A stretch of DNA of 64,000 nt from an uncultured Endozoicomonas sp. Its GTDB lineage: Bacteria; Pseudomonadota; Gammaproteobacteria; Pseudomonadales; Endozoicomonadaceae. The notes under the pieces were generated by a model. It was not told the DNA's origin. It saw only the letters and a list, made by a program, of their open reading frames with translations, and searched no databases. Of this stretch, positions 26,810 to 36,500 are shown one piece after another (position 1 is the stretch's first letter; each line of letters begins with the position of its first letter). The DNA lies in contig NZ_CANMAO010000017.1 of assembly GCF_947495845.1 (NCBI RefSeq), forward strand, positions 1-64,000. The letters are read 5' to 3'. The translations under genes were made by a program, and so were the position numbers.

Positions 26810-28105
26810 TTAGCCCCACCCATCATCTACCTGTGTTCTTGCCGGATGTGGGTAGAGGTTCCTCCCGGTCACTTCTTCTCTGAGCATTACCCTGTGTCCC
26901 TCGATTTGTAGGCAACTTCCATAATTATTTTCAATGCGGATAAGATTTCCGAACTCATGATGTTCCAAACTGCGCTGGACGACCCGGGTGATCGCCTCAA
27001 AATTGAAAGTCGTGAATAGGTTAAGTTCTTCATGAGAAGGAACCGTCATCCGTTCATCAATAATGGCGTTGAAAAAAAGCTTAAAATAATCTGGGAATGA
27101 TGATTGCTCCAGGGATTCTTTAAATTCAGGTATAAGGTTAATGTAAATGCCATGATGGAAATTAATGGCCTTCTCCAAATGAGAGAAAAAAGATTCAAGC
27201 TCCCTCCCTTTTGTGAAATTAATGAGCTTCTGTCCTTGAATATCCGATGCCTCTGAAGACCGCGGGTTATATTTAGTGGTTTGTTGAGGGGCTTCCTTTG
27301 TCTGCATAAAGTTCATTAGTTTTATTGGGGTGCCAGTTTTCTTAAGATTATTGGATCTTGGGGGTATCTCATTTGGTGTATAAAATGATTCGGTGTTTCG
27401 CACTTGAACTCCCTGAAATTCTCGGGGGTAGCCGACAAGGCTGAAAGGGAGCGCCATACGAGATGCTGTGTTTACATGGTTTTCTGCAGGCTGGGTATAC
27501 CGTCGGAAAAAATCATCATCAAATGAGCTCTTGCCGACAGGCTGATGTGTTGTGACTTCCTGTGCTGATGGCGTATAGCCAGCAATATAATTCTTGGGTG
27601 GATTCTCCGGTTTTTGAATGGCTTCGGGGGTGTTTTGCCTTGTGCTTCTATCTGAAGGCAGCTCTGCTGTGACGAAGTCGCTGGGTTTGAATATGGTTTG
27701 TTTATGATTCTGGAAGGGGGGAGGTGTTTCTGTGTGAATTGATTCACGTTGTTCTCTGCCCTTTTGGCAAACTATGTCTGTAAAGGATGCGGGTGAAAAT
27801 GTGTTTTTGCTGGTGCTGGTATTAAAAACTTCACTGATCCCACTGAATAAATTGGAATAATTTTGTTCAAGGGAGGATTGGGTATTAGTTGGGGTATCGT
27901 GATGAGCATACCGAAAAGTCGCTCTTGGTATATGGGATGGTTGTGGATGGGGTTGAAGCGTCCATGGTCCATATTTTACGGCATTTGGTTGCTCTGCTCG
28001 GTGGTTTTGCGCTGGGGAGTGATTGGGCGGTACATAGGGTTGATGATCATTTGTGAATGGGTTAAACATTGGGAGCCATTGTGAATTGTTTTGGTGTAGG
28101 AACAA
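26810..28105 (-). CDS. unknown protein with Pro/Gln/His-rich disordered N-terminus
   Basis: I do not recognise this 431-residue product. The first 270 residues are rich in Pro, Gln, Asn, His and Thr, low in hydrophobic residues and probably disordered. The last 140 residues, starting near LINFTKGRELESFFSHLEK, look folded and helical (FPDYFKLFFNAIIDERM, TFNFEAITRVVQRSLEHHEF). No signal peptide or membrane segment is present. The ORF starts at a TTG; an ATG at 28069 is an alternative, and neither has a strong ribosome-binding sequence. The two-part architecture resembles secreted effectors of symbionts, but that is only an impression. Confidence 0.6.
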   Translation of the reverse strand: MFLHQNNSQWLPMFNPFTNDHQPYVPPNHSPAQNHRAEQPNAVKYGPWTLQPHPQPSHIPRATFRYAHHDTPTNTQSSLEQNYSNLFSGISEVFNTSTSKNTFSPASFTDIVCQKGREQRESIHTETPPPFQNHKQTIFKPSDFVTAELPSDRSTRQNTPEAIQKPENPPKNYIAGYTPSAQEVTTHQPVGKSSFDDDFFRRYTQPAENHVNTASRMALPFSLVGYPREFQGVQVRNTESFYTPNEIPPRSNNLKKTGTPIKLMNFMQTKEAPQQTTKYNPRSSEASDIQGQKLINFTKGRELESFFSHLEKAINFHHGIYINLIPEFKESLEQSSFPDYFKLFFNAIIDERMTVPSHEELNLFTTFNFEAITRVVQRSLEHHEFGNLIRIENNYGSCLQIEGHRVMLREEVTGRNLYPHPARTQVDDGWG

Positions 28106-28156
28106 ATGTCTATGACAGCTCGTTCTTGAGAAAGTTCAGGGATACGTGCGAGGAAA

Positions 28157-28184
28157 TTCAAAAGCCCTTGATTATGGGCTTTTG
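28157..28184 (-). terminator. terminator downstream of ovoA
   Basis: CAAAAGCCC and GGGCTTTTG pair around a short loop 39 bases beyond the ovoA stop. The minus-strand sequence after the stem is AATTTCC, so the U tract is partly inside the stem. Confidence 0.6.
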
Positions 28185-28222
28185 AATATATTTATTTGAG
28201 ACTGTTGTTTATCTATTTATTC

Positions 28223-30370
28223 TTATTCTTTTTTCTTCCAGGTTGTGCATTGCGCAACAGAGTGCTGATACTTTCGAGCGGTTTCTCGGATGACAAAAGG
28301 CACGTCCTGAGGCGCTTGCACCTCTTCAAAGTGTTCGCTTAGCACTCTTTGTAATCCGGTGTAGGTGTCCACAGCCTCACCATTTTCCCGTATTCCACCA
28401 AGCCAATTCTTTTTCGGTGTGTATTCTTCCAGCCAGGTGTAGGGTGACGTAATCACCAAAATGCCACCGGGGCGAAGTCGTTCGTGGATTGTGCTGAGAA
28501 ACTGTGTTGGATTATTGAGCCTGTCAATCAGGTTGCCCGCAAAAATCAGGTCGTAATCGTTGTAAATGGGTTTCAGATTACAAGCGTCACCCTGAGTAAA
28601 ACGGATTCGGCCCATCTCAATATCATCGAAGCCCAGTTCAGTAATATCGGCAACGGCGTAATCGCCCAGTTCACCTTCCGTTGGGATGAAGTAGCGAACT
28701 TTGCCTTTTTCCTGAAGCTCTGCTGCCGCAGAAATAAAACGAGCTGAAAAATCGATGCCGTCGACGTGTTGAAAATCCCTGGCTAACTCGAAACTGGTTC
28801 GGCCGACTGAACAGCCAAGATCCAGCGCGCGGGTTTGCGCAGTGCTCTTTGAGGCTTCAAGACAGATTTGTGCGCAAGCATGGGGGTAGTTGGTGACGTT
28901 GAAATAGTCTTCTCCAAAGTGGAAGGCCAGATACTGCGCAACCAGTTCATCAGTTTCGTAGGGATTATCAGAAGTATCGGTCACGGCGGTGGACTCCACG
29001 TATCGGAAACCTGCATGTTGAAAGAAGTGCCTTCGAAAGGCGTAGCGAGAATCTTTGATAGCGTAGTTGCCGGTGGAAATCCATGATCCACCTTTGATGA
29101 GGTTGTGCCGGCCGTCAAAGGTTGGGGTGGAAAAATCATCGTAGCAAGGATGAACCCGAAATCCATCGTAGCCATCGATGGGCGTGCCCGTCCATTGCCA
29201 GACATTGCCAATAACATCGCAGAAATTACCGGTACGAAAACGATCCACCGGACAGGAGGATGACCAGTATTCCAGATTGATGTTGCCCGGTGCTGTATTC
29301 CAATAGGGCTGGTCGGTATCGATAGACTCCCGCAGACAATACCACTCCGCTTCGCTGGGCAGTTGAATCTGCTTCCCGCTGACTTCCGATTTCCAGCGAC
29401 AAAAAGCCTGTGCTTCGTGGCAATTGACATCCACGGGCCAGTTCCAGGGCATCTCTATTTCTTCGAGCATTGTGCGATAGCGATAATTCTTGCCATCCGA
29501 TACCCAGAACTCGGGGTGGCGGGTTTTGCTGAAGGTGGCCCAGGCCCAGCCTTCGTCTGTCCACCATCGCTCGGTGTCGTAGCCTTCGGCGTCCATAAAG
29601 GTTTTGAATTCCTGATTGCTCACCAGAAACTCACTGGCCTTGAAAGGTGCGACATTTACCTCGAAACGACCGTATTCATTGTCCCAGCCGTAAAGCTCGT
29701 TATCATAATCTTTGCCGAGTTTTAGGGATTGCCCCGCCACATCGATCAGACGGTTGTCGGGGGCGACATCGCTTTTTCGGCAGGGAGCCCAATCATCATT
29801 TGCAGTGACCCATGAGATCGGGAGTTGGCGAATAAGTACGGACGAGGTTTCCAGATGAATGCGTTCATGTTCAATGCCCATCAGAATAATCCATGCCGGG
29901 CTTTCCCAGTGGATGGGCATTTCAATGGGCATTGACTCTATAAAATCGCACACCACAGCTCGCACTTTCTGACGATACTCGTGAACCTGTTTCACAGAGG
30001 GCCAGCGGTAATTTTTATCATCCAGATCATCCCAGGACATTTCATCCACACCGATGGCAACAGTGGATTCAATATAAGGATCTACACGCTCCGAAATTAG
30101 CTTGGCAGTCATTAACTTGTTGACGAAAAAAGCGGCGGTATGGCCGTAATAAAAAATCAGCGGGTGACGCAGGGGGATGGCTTTTTCAAACCAGGCATCC
30201 TCTTTGGCCAGAGTTTGGAAGAGTTGCTCGTATTGATCAAAGGTGGCCTGAAAGTAATTCAGCAGCTCCCTGCGTTTTGCTTCTGGGGTGCCTGTGTTCA
30301 GTATCGGCGTGCGAGTGATTGCTTCGGTGTTGGCTCTGGTGTTATCAAGGGTGCTGGCAGTAATATCCAA
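28223..30370 (-). CDS. ovoA: OvoA: 5-histidylcysteine sulfoxide synthase / 4-mercaptohistidine N-methyltransferase
   Basis: OvoA makes the antioxidant ovothiol. Its iron-dependent sulfoxide synthase joins histidine and cysteine with oxygen, and its methyltransferase adds the final methyl group. Three modules are visible in the 715-residue product. The first is a DinB-like N-terminus with the iron-binding H-x3-H-x-E motif at His168, His172 and Glu174 (EHERIHLETSS). The second is a formylglycine-enzyme-like core (SEAEWYCLRES, NVWQWTGTPIDGY, LIKGGSWISTGN). The third is a SAM methyltransferase from about residue 500 with LDLGCSVGRTSFELA. This trimodular layout separates OvoA from EgtB. OvoB, the lyase that completes the pathway, is not in the window. 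Confidence 0.92.
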   Translation of the reverse strand: MDITASTLDNTRANTEAITRTPILNTGTPEAKRRELLNYFQATFDQYEQLFQTLAKEDAWFEKAIPLRHPLIFYYGHTAAFFVNKLMTAKLISERVDPYIESTVAIGVDEMSWDDLDDKNYRWPSVKQVHEYRQKVRAVVCDFIESMPIEMPIHWESPAWIILMGIEHERIHLETSSVLIRQLPISWVTANDDWAPCRKSDVAPDNRLIDVAGQSLKLGKDYDNELYGWDNEYGRFEVNVAPFKASEFLVSNQEFKTFMDAEGYDTERWWTDEGWAWATFSKTRHPEFWVSDGKNYRYRTMLEEIEMPWNWPVDVNCHEAQAFCRWKSEVSGKQIQLPSEAEWYCLRESIDTDQPYWNTAPGNINLEYWSSSCPVDRFRTGNFCDVIGNVWQWTGTPIDGYDGFRVHPCYDDFSTPTFDGRHNLIKGGSWISTGNYAIKDSRYAFRRHFFQHAGFRYVESTAVTDTSDNPYETDELVAQYLAFHFGEDYFNVTNYPHACAQICLEASKSTAQTRALDLGCSVGRTSFELARDFQHVDGIDFSARFISAAAELQEKGKVRYFIPTEGELGDYAVADITELGFDDIEMGRIRFTQGDACNLKPIYNDYDLIFAGNLIDRLNNPTQFLSTIHERLRPGGILVITSPYTWLEEYTPKKNWLGGIRENGEAVDTYTGLQRVLSEHFEEVQAPQDVPFVIRETARKYQHSVAQCTTWKKKE

Positions 30371-30461
30371 GGGATTTATCCTCGTTGAGTGTCAGGTGAT
30401 GCTCGGCGGAAGATCCGGCTTCAATGACGTGTTTCCATACGTAGTTATTTTTCTTATTACC

Positions 30462-30726
30462 AGGGTCTGTTGACGTTTCGTTGCGAGACTCAGTGACTCA
30501 GAAAAACGTCAAGCGCGCGAAAGGGTTGTGCCGTGCGTAGTTATCCTACGCCAAGCAAGCCTGACAAAGCGGGTGGCGTTTTTCTGAGTCACCCGAAGGG
30601 CGGATCAGGGCGCCCCTATCCCGTCGTTCCAGCATCTTGAAAGGCAAAAAGCATTCCTGCGATGCTGCGCCTAGTTATAGGTGCGCCCTGATCCGCTGAG
30701 CACGCAACGAAACGTCAACAGACCCT
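30462..30726. repeat. 265-bp element with perfect 24-bp terminal inverted repeats and internal hairpins
   Basis: AGGGTCTGTTGACGTTTCG... at 30462-30485 is the exact complement of 30703-30726. Inside are two more inverted pairs: GACTCAGAAAAACG with CGTTTTTCTGAGTC, and GGATCAGGGCGC with GCGCCCTGATCC. The whole can fold as a branched set of hairpins. No ORF, and no clear target-site duplication. It lies in the ovoA-sspA divergent spacer. Confidence 0.85.
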
Positions 30727-31047
30727 TATGGTTATCAGATCAGCCTATACGGTGCAAATGAAGAAACGGTTTCAGAGTAGGCTTTTTGATGAGTATTTCC
30801 CCCTCTGCATGGTGAAGTGAGTAAAATAGTTGGGGGGAATAGCGGTGTTTCGGAGGAATCTTTCGGAATTGACGCAAGCAGGGCTATGATGATGTAGGCA
30901 AAGTTTGCTATGATACACCGTTATTTCACGGGCGGCTGAATTTCCCATCGATCAGTGATCAGCAGTGGTTAGAAAAGTTGCTAATGACCGATCGGTAGGG
31001 ATTGTTGCCGAATTCTCTCATCCTTTTCATGAAGGCGGGGGTACTTC
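30727..31047. other. sspA upstream region with candidate promoter
   Basis: This stretch precedes sspA and has no ORF. An extended -10 sequence, TGC-TATGAT at 30906-30914, is the best promoter candidate; a second TATGAT lies at 30885-30890 with TTGACG at 30869 too close to serve as its -35. The start codon has a G-rich ribosome-binding region (GGCGGGGG). Confidence 0.4.
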
Positions 31048-31677
31048 ATGGCCGTAGTTGCCAAAAAGTCATCCATGATTTTTTTCTCGGATCCAGTTGA
31101 CCATTATTGTCACCGGGTTCGCATCGTCCTTGCTGAGAAGGGCGTTGCTGTTGATGTTCAGAATGTAAGCCCGGAAAACCCACCCAGGGAGCTTTCCGAT
31201 CTGAACCCTTATAACAATGTGCCGACTTTGGTTGATCGGGAGCTGGTTCTGTATGAACCAAACGTCATGATGGAGTATCTTGACGAGCGTTTCCCGCACC
31301 CACCACTGTTGCCAGTGTATCCGGTCAGTCGTGCCCAGAGCCGTTTGATGATGCACCGTATTCAGAAAGACTGGTGTGCCCTGGTGGACACTATTCTGAA
31401 TCCGGCGACCAAAGAGACGCCGGCGGCTCGTGCTCGTAAAGAGCTGCGTGAAAGCCTGTTGGCGGTGGAGCCAATCTTTGCAGAAATGCCGTTCTTTATG
31501 AGTGAAGAGTTCACTCTGGTTGATTGCTGCGTTGCACCGATTCTCTGGCGTTTGCCGATTCTGGGTGTTGAGCTGCCGAAACAGGGCAAGTCAATTCTGG
31601 ACTATGCTGATCGTCTGTTTGAGCGCGAATCATTCCAGGAAAGCCTTTCTGAGTTTGAAAAGGAAATGCGCGAGTAA
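31048..31677 (+). CDS. sspA: stringent starvation protein A
   Basis: SspA is a glutathione-S-transferase-fold protein that binds RNA polymerase and helps stationary-phase and acid-stress transcription. The 209-residue product has the thioredoxin-like N-terminus ([21 protein letters not shown]), the [27 protein letters not shown] segment characteristic of SspA, and a helical GST C-domain. It stands directly before sspB, the conserved gene pair. Confidence 0.95.
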   Translation: MAVVAKKSSMIFFSDPVDHYCHRVRIVLAEKGVAVDVQNVSPENPPRELSDLNPYNNVPTLVDRELVLYEPNVMMEYLDERFPHPPLLPVYPVSRAQSRLMMHRIQKDWCALVDTILNPATKETPAARARKELRESLLAVEPIFAEMPFFMSEEFTLVDCCVAPILWRLPILGVELPKQGKSILDYADRLFERESFQESLSEFEKEMRE

Positions 31678-31744
31678 GCGTGTTTGTGATCAGTAATGCT
31701 GTCGCAAAAGGTTCTGAGCATAGAGTGGTGGCCCGGAGATAGAT

Positions 31745-32173
31745 ATGACAATGACCAGTAGTCGTTCGTACATTGCTAGAGCGTTGTACGAGTGGATTCT
31801 TGATAATGATTGTACCCCTTACATTCTGGTGGATGCTCATCGACCAGGTGTTGAGGTACCTCAGGAATATGTTAAGGATGGTCAGATTGTTCTGAATATT
31901 TCTCCCACTGCGGTGCGAACTCTGAATATCGCTAATGACTTCGTTATGTTTGATGGCCGCTTTGGTGGTCGCGCTCTTACGATTGTTGTACCGATTCCAG
32001 CCCTGATGGCTATCTACGCTCAGGAGAATGGACAGGGCATGGTGTTTGAAACTGAGCCCTATGAAGAGGAAGAAGACGTGTTTCAGGAGCAGGAAACTGA
32101 TGAGCCTGAAGCGACGGATGAACCTTCTAAACCGCCTAAGCCAGGACGACCTCATCTTAAAGTGGTGAAGTGA
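31745..32173 (+). CDS. sspB: ClpXP adaptor SspB
   Basis: SspB delivers ssrA-tagged proteins to the ClpXP protease. The 142-residue product has the substrate-binding domain (MTSSRSYIARALYEWILDN, RFGGRALTIVVPIPALMAIYA), an acidic Glu-rich linker, and a C-terminal ClpX-binding tail ending RPHLKVVK, close to the known RPxLRVVK motif. It lies 67 bases after sspA and is followed by a strong terminator. Confidence 0.95.
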   Translation: MTMTSSRSYIARALYEWILDNDCTPYILVDAHRPGVEVPQEYVKDGQIVLNISPTAVRTLNIANDFVMFDGRFGGRALTIVVPIPALMAIYAQENGQGMVFETEPYEEEEDVFQEQETDEPEATDEPSKPPKPGRPHLKVVK

Positions 32174-32184
32174 CGTTTACTGGT

Positions 32185-32223
32185 AAAAAAGCCGGTTCAT
32201 TTTAAAATGAACCGGCTTTTTTA
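32185..32223 (+). terminator. terminator of sspAB
   Basis: AAAGCCGGTTCATTTT pairs with AAAATGAACCGGCTTT and is followed by further T residues, 12 bases after the sspB stop. Confidence 0.9.
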
Positions 32224-32313
32224 TGTTCAAGATTTATTGTTTGTTTTCCAGTCATGCGTCAAGCAGCCACTGGAAGTGCATGAGAAAACGTGGGTTGTCC
32301 AATAGGAATAAAA

Positions 32314-32916
32314 ATGAAGCTTGCAATAATCAGCGGTAGTCATCGTAAAAACTCAGAAAGTGAACGCATAGGAAGGCATTTGCAGGACAGGGTTCAAACC
32401 TTATCGTTATTTGACAGTGTTGAGGTTCTTTCTTTAGCGGGCAATCCACTACCGCTTTGGGATGAGTCGATCTGGGCTGGTAATGAAGACTGGAAGGCGC
32501 GTTTGGCACCCTGGAAACAGACATTGCAGTCGGCAGACGCCCTGATTGTCATTTCTCCTGAGTGGAATGGCATGGTACCCCCGGGTTTGAAGAACTTCTT
32601 TCTCTTATTTGGTGCTGCGGAGCTAGGTCACAAGCCAGCACTGATCACTACGATATCTGCAGGGCAGGGCGGCTCTTACCCGGTGGATGAGTTAAGAGTG
32701 AGTGGTTACAAGAATTGTCGTATCTGCTATCTGCCGGAGCATTTGATTATCAGAAACGTAGGTCAAGTGTTCGCAGGAAAAGATGCGGAGGGCGATGAGC
32801 ATCTTGGTGAGCGAGTGGATTACTGTTTGAAGCTGCTTAGAGAGTATTCGGCGGGGTTGATTCACGTCCGTTCCAGTGGTGTGATAGATCACAAGACCTA
32901 TAGGAATGGTATGTAG
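32314..32916 (+). CDS. NADPH-dependent FMN reductase family protein
   Basis: The 200-residue product is a flavodoxin-fold reductase. It has the FMN phosphate loop AIISGSHRKNSES at the N-terminus, the SPEWNGMVPPGLKNFF motif typical of NAD(P)H:FMN/quinone reductases, and TISAGQGG. Substrates of this family range from FMN to quinones, chromate and azo compounds, so only the class can be given. The ATG at 32314 begins the family core, although the frame is open from 32290. Confidence 0.85.
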   Translation: MKLAIISGSHRKNSESERIGRHLQDRVQTLSLFDSVEVLSLAGNPLPLWDESIWAGNEDWKARLAPWKQTLQSADALIVISPEWNGMVPPGLKNFFLLFGAAELGHKPALITTISAGQGGSYPVDELRVSGYKNCRICYLPEHLIIRNVGQVFAGKDAEGDEHLGERVDYCLKLLREYSAGLIHVRSSGVIDHKTYRNGM

Positions 32917-32924
32917 CCGTGAGT

Positions 32925-32953
32925 AAAAACGACCACAGGTTGTGGTCGTTTAA
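32925..32953. terminator. bidirectional terminator, FMN reductase / grcA
   Basis: AACGACCAC and GTGGTCGTT form a nine-base stem flanked by A5 on one side and TTTAAA on the other, between convergent genes. Confidence 0.8.
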
Positions 32954-32961
32954 AGTATGCA

Positions 32962-33345
32962 TCACATATTTTGAGTAAATGTGCGGGTAATAACATCCCG
33001 TTGTTGTTCTGGTGTCAGTGAGTTGAAGCGCACTGCATAACCGGAAACGCGGATGGTCAGAGATGGGTATTTCTCAGGGTTTGCCGCGGCTTCTTCCAGC
33101 ATTTCACGGGAGAGGACGTTGACGTTCAAGTGCTGCCCGCCTTCACGAACAGCAGTTTCCTGTACTTCCAGCTCCAAATCACGGGATTCGAACTGACCCA
33201 GAGTTTCCAGAGAAACGACTTCATCTTGCTTGAAATCATCCGTTTTTGCACAGATCAGCCGAGCTTCGCCTGCGGCTTCATCCAGCAACCAGATGGAATT
33301 GATCAGGGCGCTATTGTCGCTGGCAGTGATTTGAATGCCTTTCAT
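32962..33345 (-). CDS. grcA: autonomous glycyl radical cofactor
   Basis: GrcA (YfiD) is a spare glycyl-radical domain that replaces the oxygen-damaged C-terminus of pyruvate formate-lyase, restoring activity after oxygen exposure. The 127-residue product ends with the radical-bearing [12 protein letters not shown] followed by [13 protein letters not shown], and has [15 protein letters not shown] before it. The frame opens at 33366, but the ATG at 33345 gives exactly the Escherichia coli length. GrcA is usually FNR/ArcA-controlled; no clear FNR box was found upstream. Confidence 0.93.
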   Translation of the reverse strand: MKGIQITASDNSALINSIWLLDEAAGEARLICAKTDDFKQDEVVSLETLGQFESRDLELEVQETAVREGGQHLNVNVLSREMLEEAAANPEKYPSLTIRVSGYAVRFNSLTPEQQRDVITRTFTQNM

Positions 33346-33545
33346 TATATTGATCCTCGAAATCAAACAGCAGAAGTCGTTTAGTTAAGTCAGCCTTTTT
33401 TGGGTAGGGGCTGATTTATGGCTTCATGCTATCAGCTCAAAAGGAGATTCGATCTAGGTATTAGCCGAGATCTTCAGCGATAAAAATCAATGGTGCTATT
33501 AGCGAAATCTATCACCGATAGGCTCTAACGGAGCCGCCAGAATGA

Positions 33546-36500
33546 CTAATGATCATTCAGGAAATTCTGGAAAATAGTGCACAGTTCTCGGGTTTGTAAT
33601 ACCGCAGCTGATTGCATTTTTAATGCAGATTTCAGGCGTGCACTGTCCAGATTCCAGGGCTCGCTGACAGGGTGGCAGCGCTTGAATTGTTTCAGGTGTA
33701 TTGCTTCAGGAGGTGTGCTGTAACAGCCGGGTTGGAGTTTTGTTTCCTTGGCTTTGGTGTCAGTTTCTGAGCCTTGGGAAAGAATCCAGCGCCACTGATC
33801 GAATCCTTGTTGTCTTCGTAATGTATTCAAAAAATCATTAAGCGTCGTGTCAAATAATGTCCATGGAAAAGTTAGAGGAGATGTCTCTTGTTGATGATTT
33901 GAGGCAGCGCTATCACAACTTCTTTTGGAAAAGGAGGTGTCGATAGCTGAATAACCTTCACTGTATTGAGTGCATTCGTGCTCTACGTCTACCCCCTGAT
34001 GTTTGCTGGCAAATATCCCGTTAAGTGTGTCGTATAAACTGGCATCCATATGAATAATGGCCGGTTTTCGGGCAACTTTCGTGGTCAGTTTTCTATAGCA
34101 CTTTTCACGGCGAAGTAATCTATCGATATCGGGCGCGGTGCCATTGGGCTCGGCTTGCCAGGCGTCGCCGGTTCGAGAGCACGCCAGGAGGCTGTTCAGA
34201 TGTTTGCAGTGATCCAACGTCGTTTGTGAAGAATTGGAAGGTTGTTTTTGCGCTGCTGGCAGTTCGGGCCAGGCTTGGGGTTTCGTCAGGGTGTGCTGAT
34301 AGAAATCGGCAAGCGGTTGATCCAGTTTTTGATCAAGCATTTGATATAGCTGCGTGATATCCGGCTGCTTTTGGGTCAGACTTTCCCGGGCTCTGATAAT
34401 CCATGGGCTGTACTGGTCTGAACATTCTTTAAGATAGCCTAGGGCAATTTCCGCCAGGGCCGGTGAGATAAGTCTGTCTTTGTGACACAGCGCGGTAACG
34501 AAACTGCGGATCAGAGACTCCCTGTTGTGAAGAGAAAGATTATCCAGAGTCTTTGTCAATAGCGAAATATGACTGGCATTGTGCATCAGCAGCGAGTGGT
34601 AGTGATCAGATAACAGGAAGTGTCGCAAACGATTGTGTAAATACACGCTGGCCGTTGATTGTGGAGTTTGCTCGATTAACTGTTGGAGTTCAGTAATTGT
34701 TTCCTGCGGGGCATCCAGTTGCTCAGTCTCCAGTATAAGCGCAGCGAACTTCAATGCAGTTGCTTCAAATGAGTACGCGTCTTCTGGGGCGTACTTGATT
34801 GCTTCGATGCTATTTGGCGTGTAGCTATTGTTCCAGTCACTGATAATTTGTTTTTTTTCGTCTGAAAGGGATTGTCTAAATTTCTCTATTGGCGGAATGG
34901 TATTATTGGTAGCGAGATACTCTCTTTTTCTGCCCTCCAACAAGGTGGGTGACGATGAATGCTCCCGATCATCCTTTGCTAGTTCTTCCGGCAAGTTCTG
35001 TAGCTTTTGTATGTCAGGTTCATAATCCTGAAACGGTTCTGTTGTCATGCTGAAATTGCCAACCCCGGAGAGGTCTGCCTTAATCCAGGTGTTTCGGTTG
35101 TCCAGGCTGTATTCAACAAAACGGTGAATGCTATTGCCAGCTTGCCGGGCAGGTATGCCCCAGTAGCGAGCCAGGAGCTCAAAGATTATGGATCGGTGCA
35201 CGCAAGTACCGCTTTTATGTTTAATCAGGTCCAAAAGGGTATTGAGATCATTACCAGTGCTATCGTACTGGTCATCGAAGCTTTTGAGCCAGGTGGCCAG
35301 CTTTTGCATTCTTTCAGCCAGATTTTGGGTCTCCCCGATTTTTTTCAGTTCATGGCGACTATCGATTTTATTTCGGGGACTGTTTTTAAACAGCTTCGTT
35401 TTAAACAGCTTTGTTTTAAACAGCTTCGTTTTAAACAGCTTCGTTTTAAACAGCTTCGTTTTTAACCTGTTTTGAATATCATTATCCAGTAATTCGATGT
35501 CAGGGGATACCTCCGTTACTGGATTTGGCTGTTGTGTGAAGCAGGGTTCTATCCAGAACACTAGTTTCAACGATACTGTCTGTTGCTCAATGGATGGATC
35601 AAGGCGAATCAACAACTGGCCAGTTGCTTTGCTGCGGGCGGTTTCCAGTTTGATGTTTGGAGGGCAGCTCAGGCTCAACAGTTTATCGGCAGAACTTAGC
35701 CCCGGTAATGGTTGCCAGTTATGAGATACCTTGGCCTCGTAGCTACTTTTGACCGCGGTCTCTTTTTCCCTGGCAGACTGCGTATTCGCTTTTTTACCTT
35801 TCTGAAGGGAGGGGTTGATCGGTGTGACACCGTCCGATACCGGGCATATTGGTTGGGTGAAAACGGTAGGGAGGCTGAACGTCAGCCTCCAGAGAGTTAA
35901 TCGATAGTCATGGGTGTCGTAACGGTTAGAATGAAACAACGTTCTGAAATGGTATTCATTGAATAAAGTGACATCCCCATTTACCGTTTGACCTGTTGTT
36001 TGTTCTATCGCCTTGCGGATGTTATCAGTTTTAAAAATGGTGCTCATGGGGTGAGATGGAGCATCCAATGCATTGCAATTGCCGTAATGTGGAAACATCG
36101 GTTTTGTAATAAGGTGGTCACGGGTCAGTAAAGGGTATTTTTCCGGAAGCACCATAAATTCCGGAAGGCCGCTAAGCTCAACCAGTCGTTGCTCCCGAGT
36201 CTGTTGAACCAATGCTGTTTCAGCGCCGGAATGTGTTTTGCCCGTCAGTTCAGCTGGGTTGGATTGAGTGGTTGGTGTGCGGGCAGTGACTGCCTCCGGC
36301 AATTGTCTGGCTTTGTTTATCAGATCCGCCATGGAAAGGTTCAGCAGCCCCAGCTCCAGGGCGAACCGCCGGGCAAATACCTCTGGCCATTGATGGTTCG
36401 GGACTTCTGAAACGCTGTGAACCAGGGTGATCAATTCCGCCATGCCCGGTAAAATGCTCAGCTCTGCCTGCTGTAGAAGACGGGTCAGTGTGTAAAAGTG

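Noticed and set aside
30869-30890. TTGACG with TATGAT as the sspA promoter
   Set aside because: The two hexamers are only ten bases apart, too close for sigma-70. The extended -10 at 30906-30914 was preferred.
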